The notes beneath the pieces are model-generated. The model had not been told where the DNA came from. It made no database searches and saw nothing but the letters and a program-made list of their open reading frames with translations. The position numbers were made by a program, and so were the translations under genes. Positions 63,941 to 64,000 of a DNA stretch of 64,000 bases are shown here, piece after piece (within the stretch, counting starts at the first letter, position 1; every line of letters starts with the position of its first letter). Location of the stretch: positions 1,345,001 to 1,409,000 of the forward strand of contig NZ_CP116341.1 of the NCBI RefSeq assembly GCF_033304595.1, given 5' to 3'. Source of the stretch: Sporosarcina jeotgali. GTDB taxonomy: Bacteria > Bacillota > Bacilli > Bacillales_A > Planococcaceae.

Positions 63941-64000
63941 TTATCCCCAGAAATGGCTAATGACAGCAAGTACGAGAATATGAAAGACTTGGTCTGCCAT
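63941..64000 (-). CDS. 3' end of a reverse-strand gene, cut by the window edge
   Basis: The last 60 bases read on the - strand as an open frame ending in HILVLAVISHFWG and TAA, convergent with the yumC-like gene and just past its terminator. Only 19 residues are visible. They are hydrophobic, so a small membrane protein is possible. ATG at the very edge could be the start or an internal Met. Confidence 0.35.
   Translation of the reverse strand: MADQVFHILVLAVISHFWG

Noticed and set aside
1-64000. CRISPR arrays, rRNA or tRNA genes
   Set aside because: No regularly spaced repeats, no rRNA segments and no tRNA cloverleaf patterns were noticed.

Overview
The window is a chromosomal segment of a spore-forming, low-to-moderate G+C member of the Bacillales. 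Gene order follows the Bacillus subtilis yqhY-yqj region closely: spoIIIAE-AH, accBC, yqhY, nusB, folD, xseAB, ispA, dxs, tlyA, ahrC, recN, spoIVB, spo0A, yqiK, yqzF, bkd operon, yqjD, yqjE, dinB, rnz, namA, proI, yqjP, yqjQ. Frequent TTG/GTG starts, strong AGGAGG-type ribosome sites and strong rho-independent terminators fit this. The added methylmalonyl-CoA mutase genes, the Prli42 miniprotein and shortened sporulation proteins suggest a Planococcaceae-type (Sporosarcina-like) organism; that placement is inference.

Layout. 1-1.9 kb: end of the spoIIIA operon, with a broken spoIIIAF. 2.0-13.4 kb: core metabolism and DNA repair (acetyl-CoA carboxylase biotin subunits, NusB, FolD, exonuclease VII, isoprenoid precursors, ArgR, RecN). 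13.4-18.1 kb: spoIVB, spo0A with Spo0A boxes and a sigma-H-like promoter, a FapA/DUF342 protein, a glycerophosphodiesterase. 18.2-28.5 kb: divergent yqzF and the bkdR-ptb-bcd-buk-lpdV-bkdAA-bkdAB-bkdB operon for branched-chain amino acid breakdown and branched fatty acid primers. 28.6-36.3 kb: mutA-mutB-meaB, brxB, prli42, methylmalonyl-CoA epimerase and a propionyl-CoA carboxylase beta subunit, which together take propionyl-CoA from Val/Ile breakdown to succinyl-CoA. 36.3-40.1 kb: a PepT-like peptidase, an orphan CheW domain, DNA polymerase IV, RNase Z.

40.1-47.5 kb is an accessory island between rnz and namA. It is a chain of unrelated single genes, all on the + strand. A GGGCCATTTTG-like motif recurs in most gaps, hairpins occur in several, and two near-identical ~188-bp structured repeats lie inside. 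One TPR gene in it is a pseudogene. This gene-by-gene, cassette-like organisation is the most unusual feature of the window.

47.6-54.8 kb: NamA, pyrroline-5-carboxylate reductase, YqjP, YqjQ, a divergent HPr kinase paralogue, a membrane-anchored trypsin-like protease and small proteins. 54.8-58.9 kb: BCCT and NCS1 transporters and an SDR enzyme. 58.9-63.9 kb: a Fhu-type iron-hydroxamate importer divergent from a YumC-type ferredoxin/flavodoxin-NADP reductase, with a near-consensus Fur box between them.

Other points of interest are a BkdR that has lost the sigma-54 contact loop (GAFTGA) and both arginine fingers, and a compact divergent yqzF/bkdR promoter region carrying a Spo0A box.
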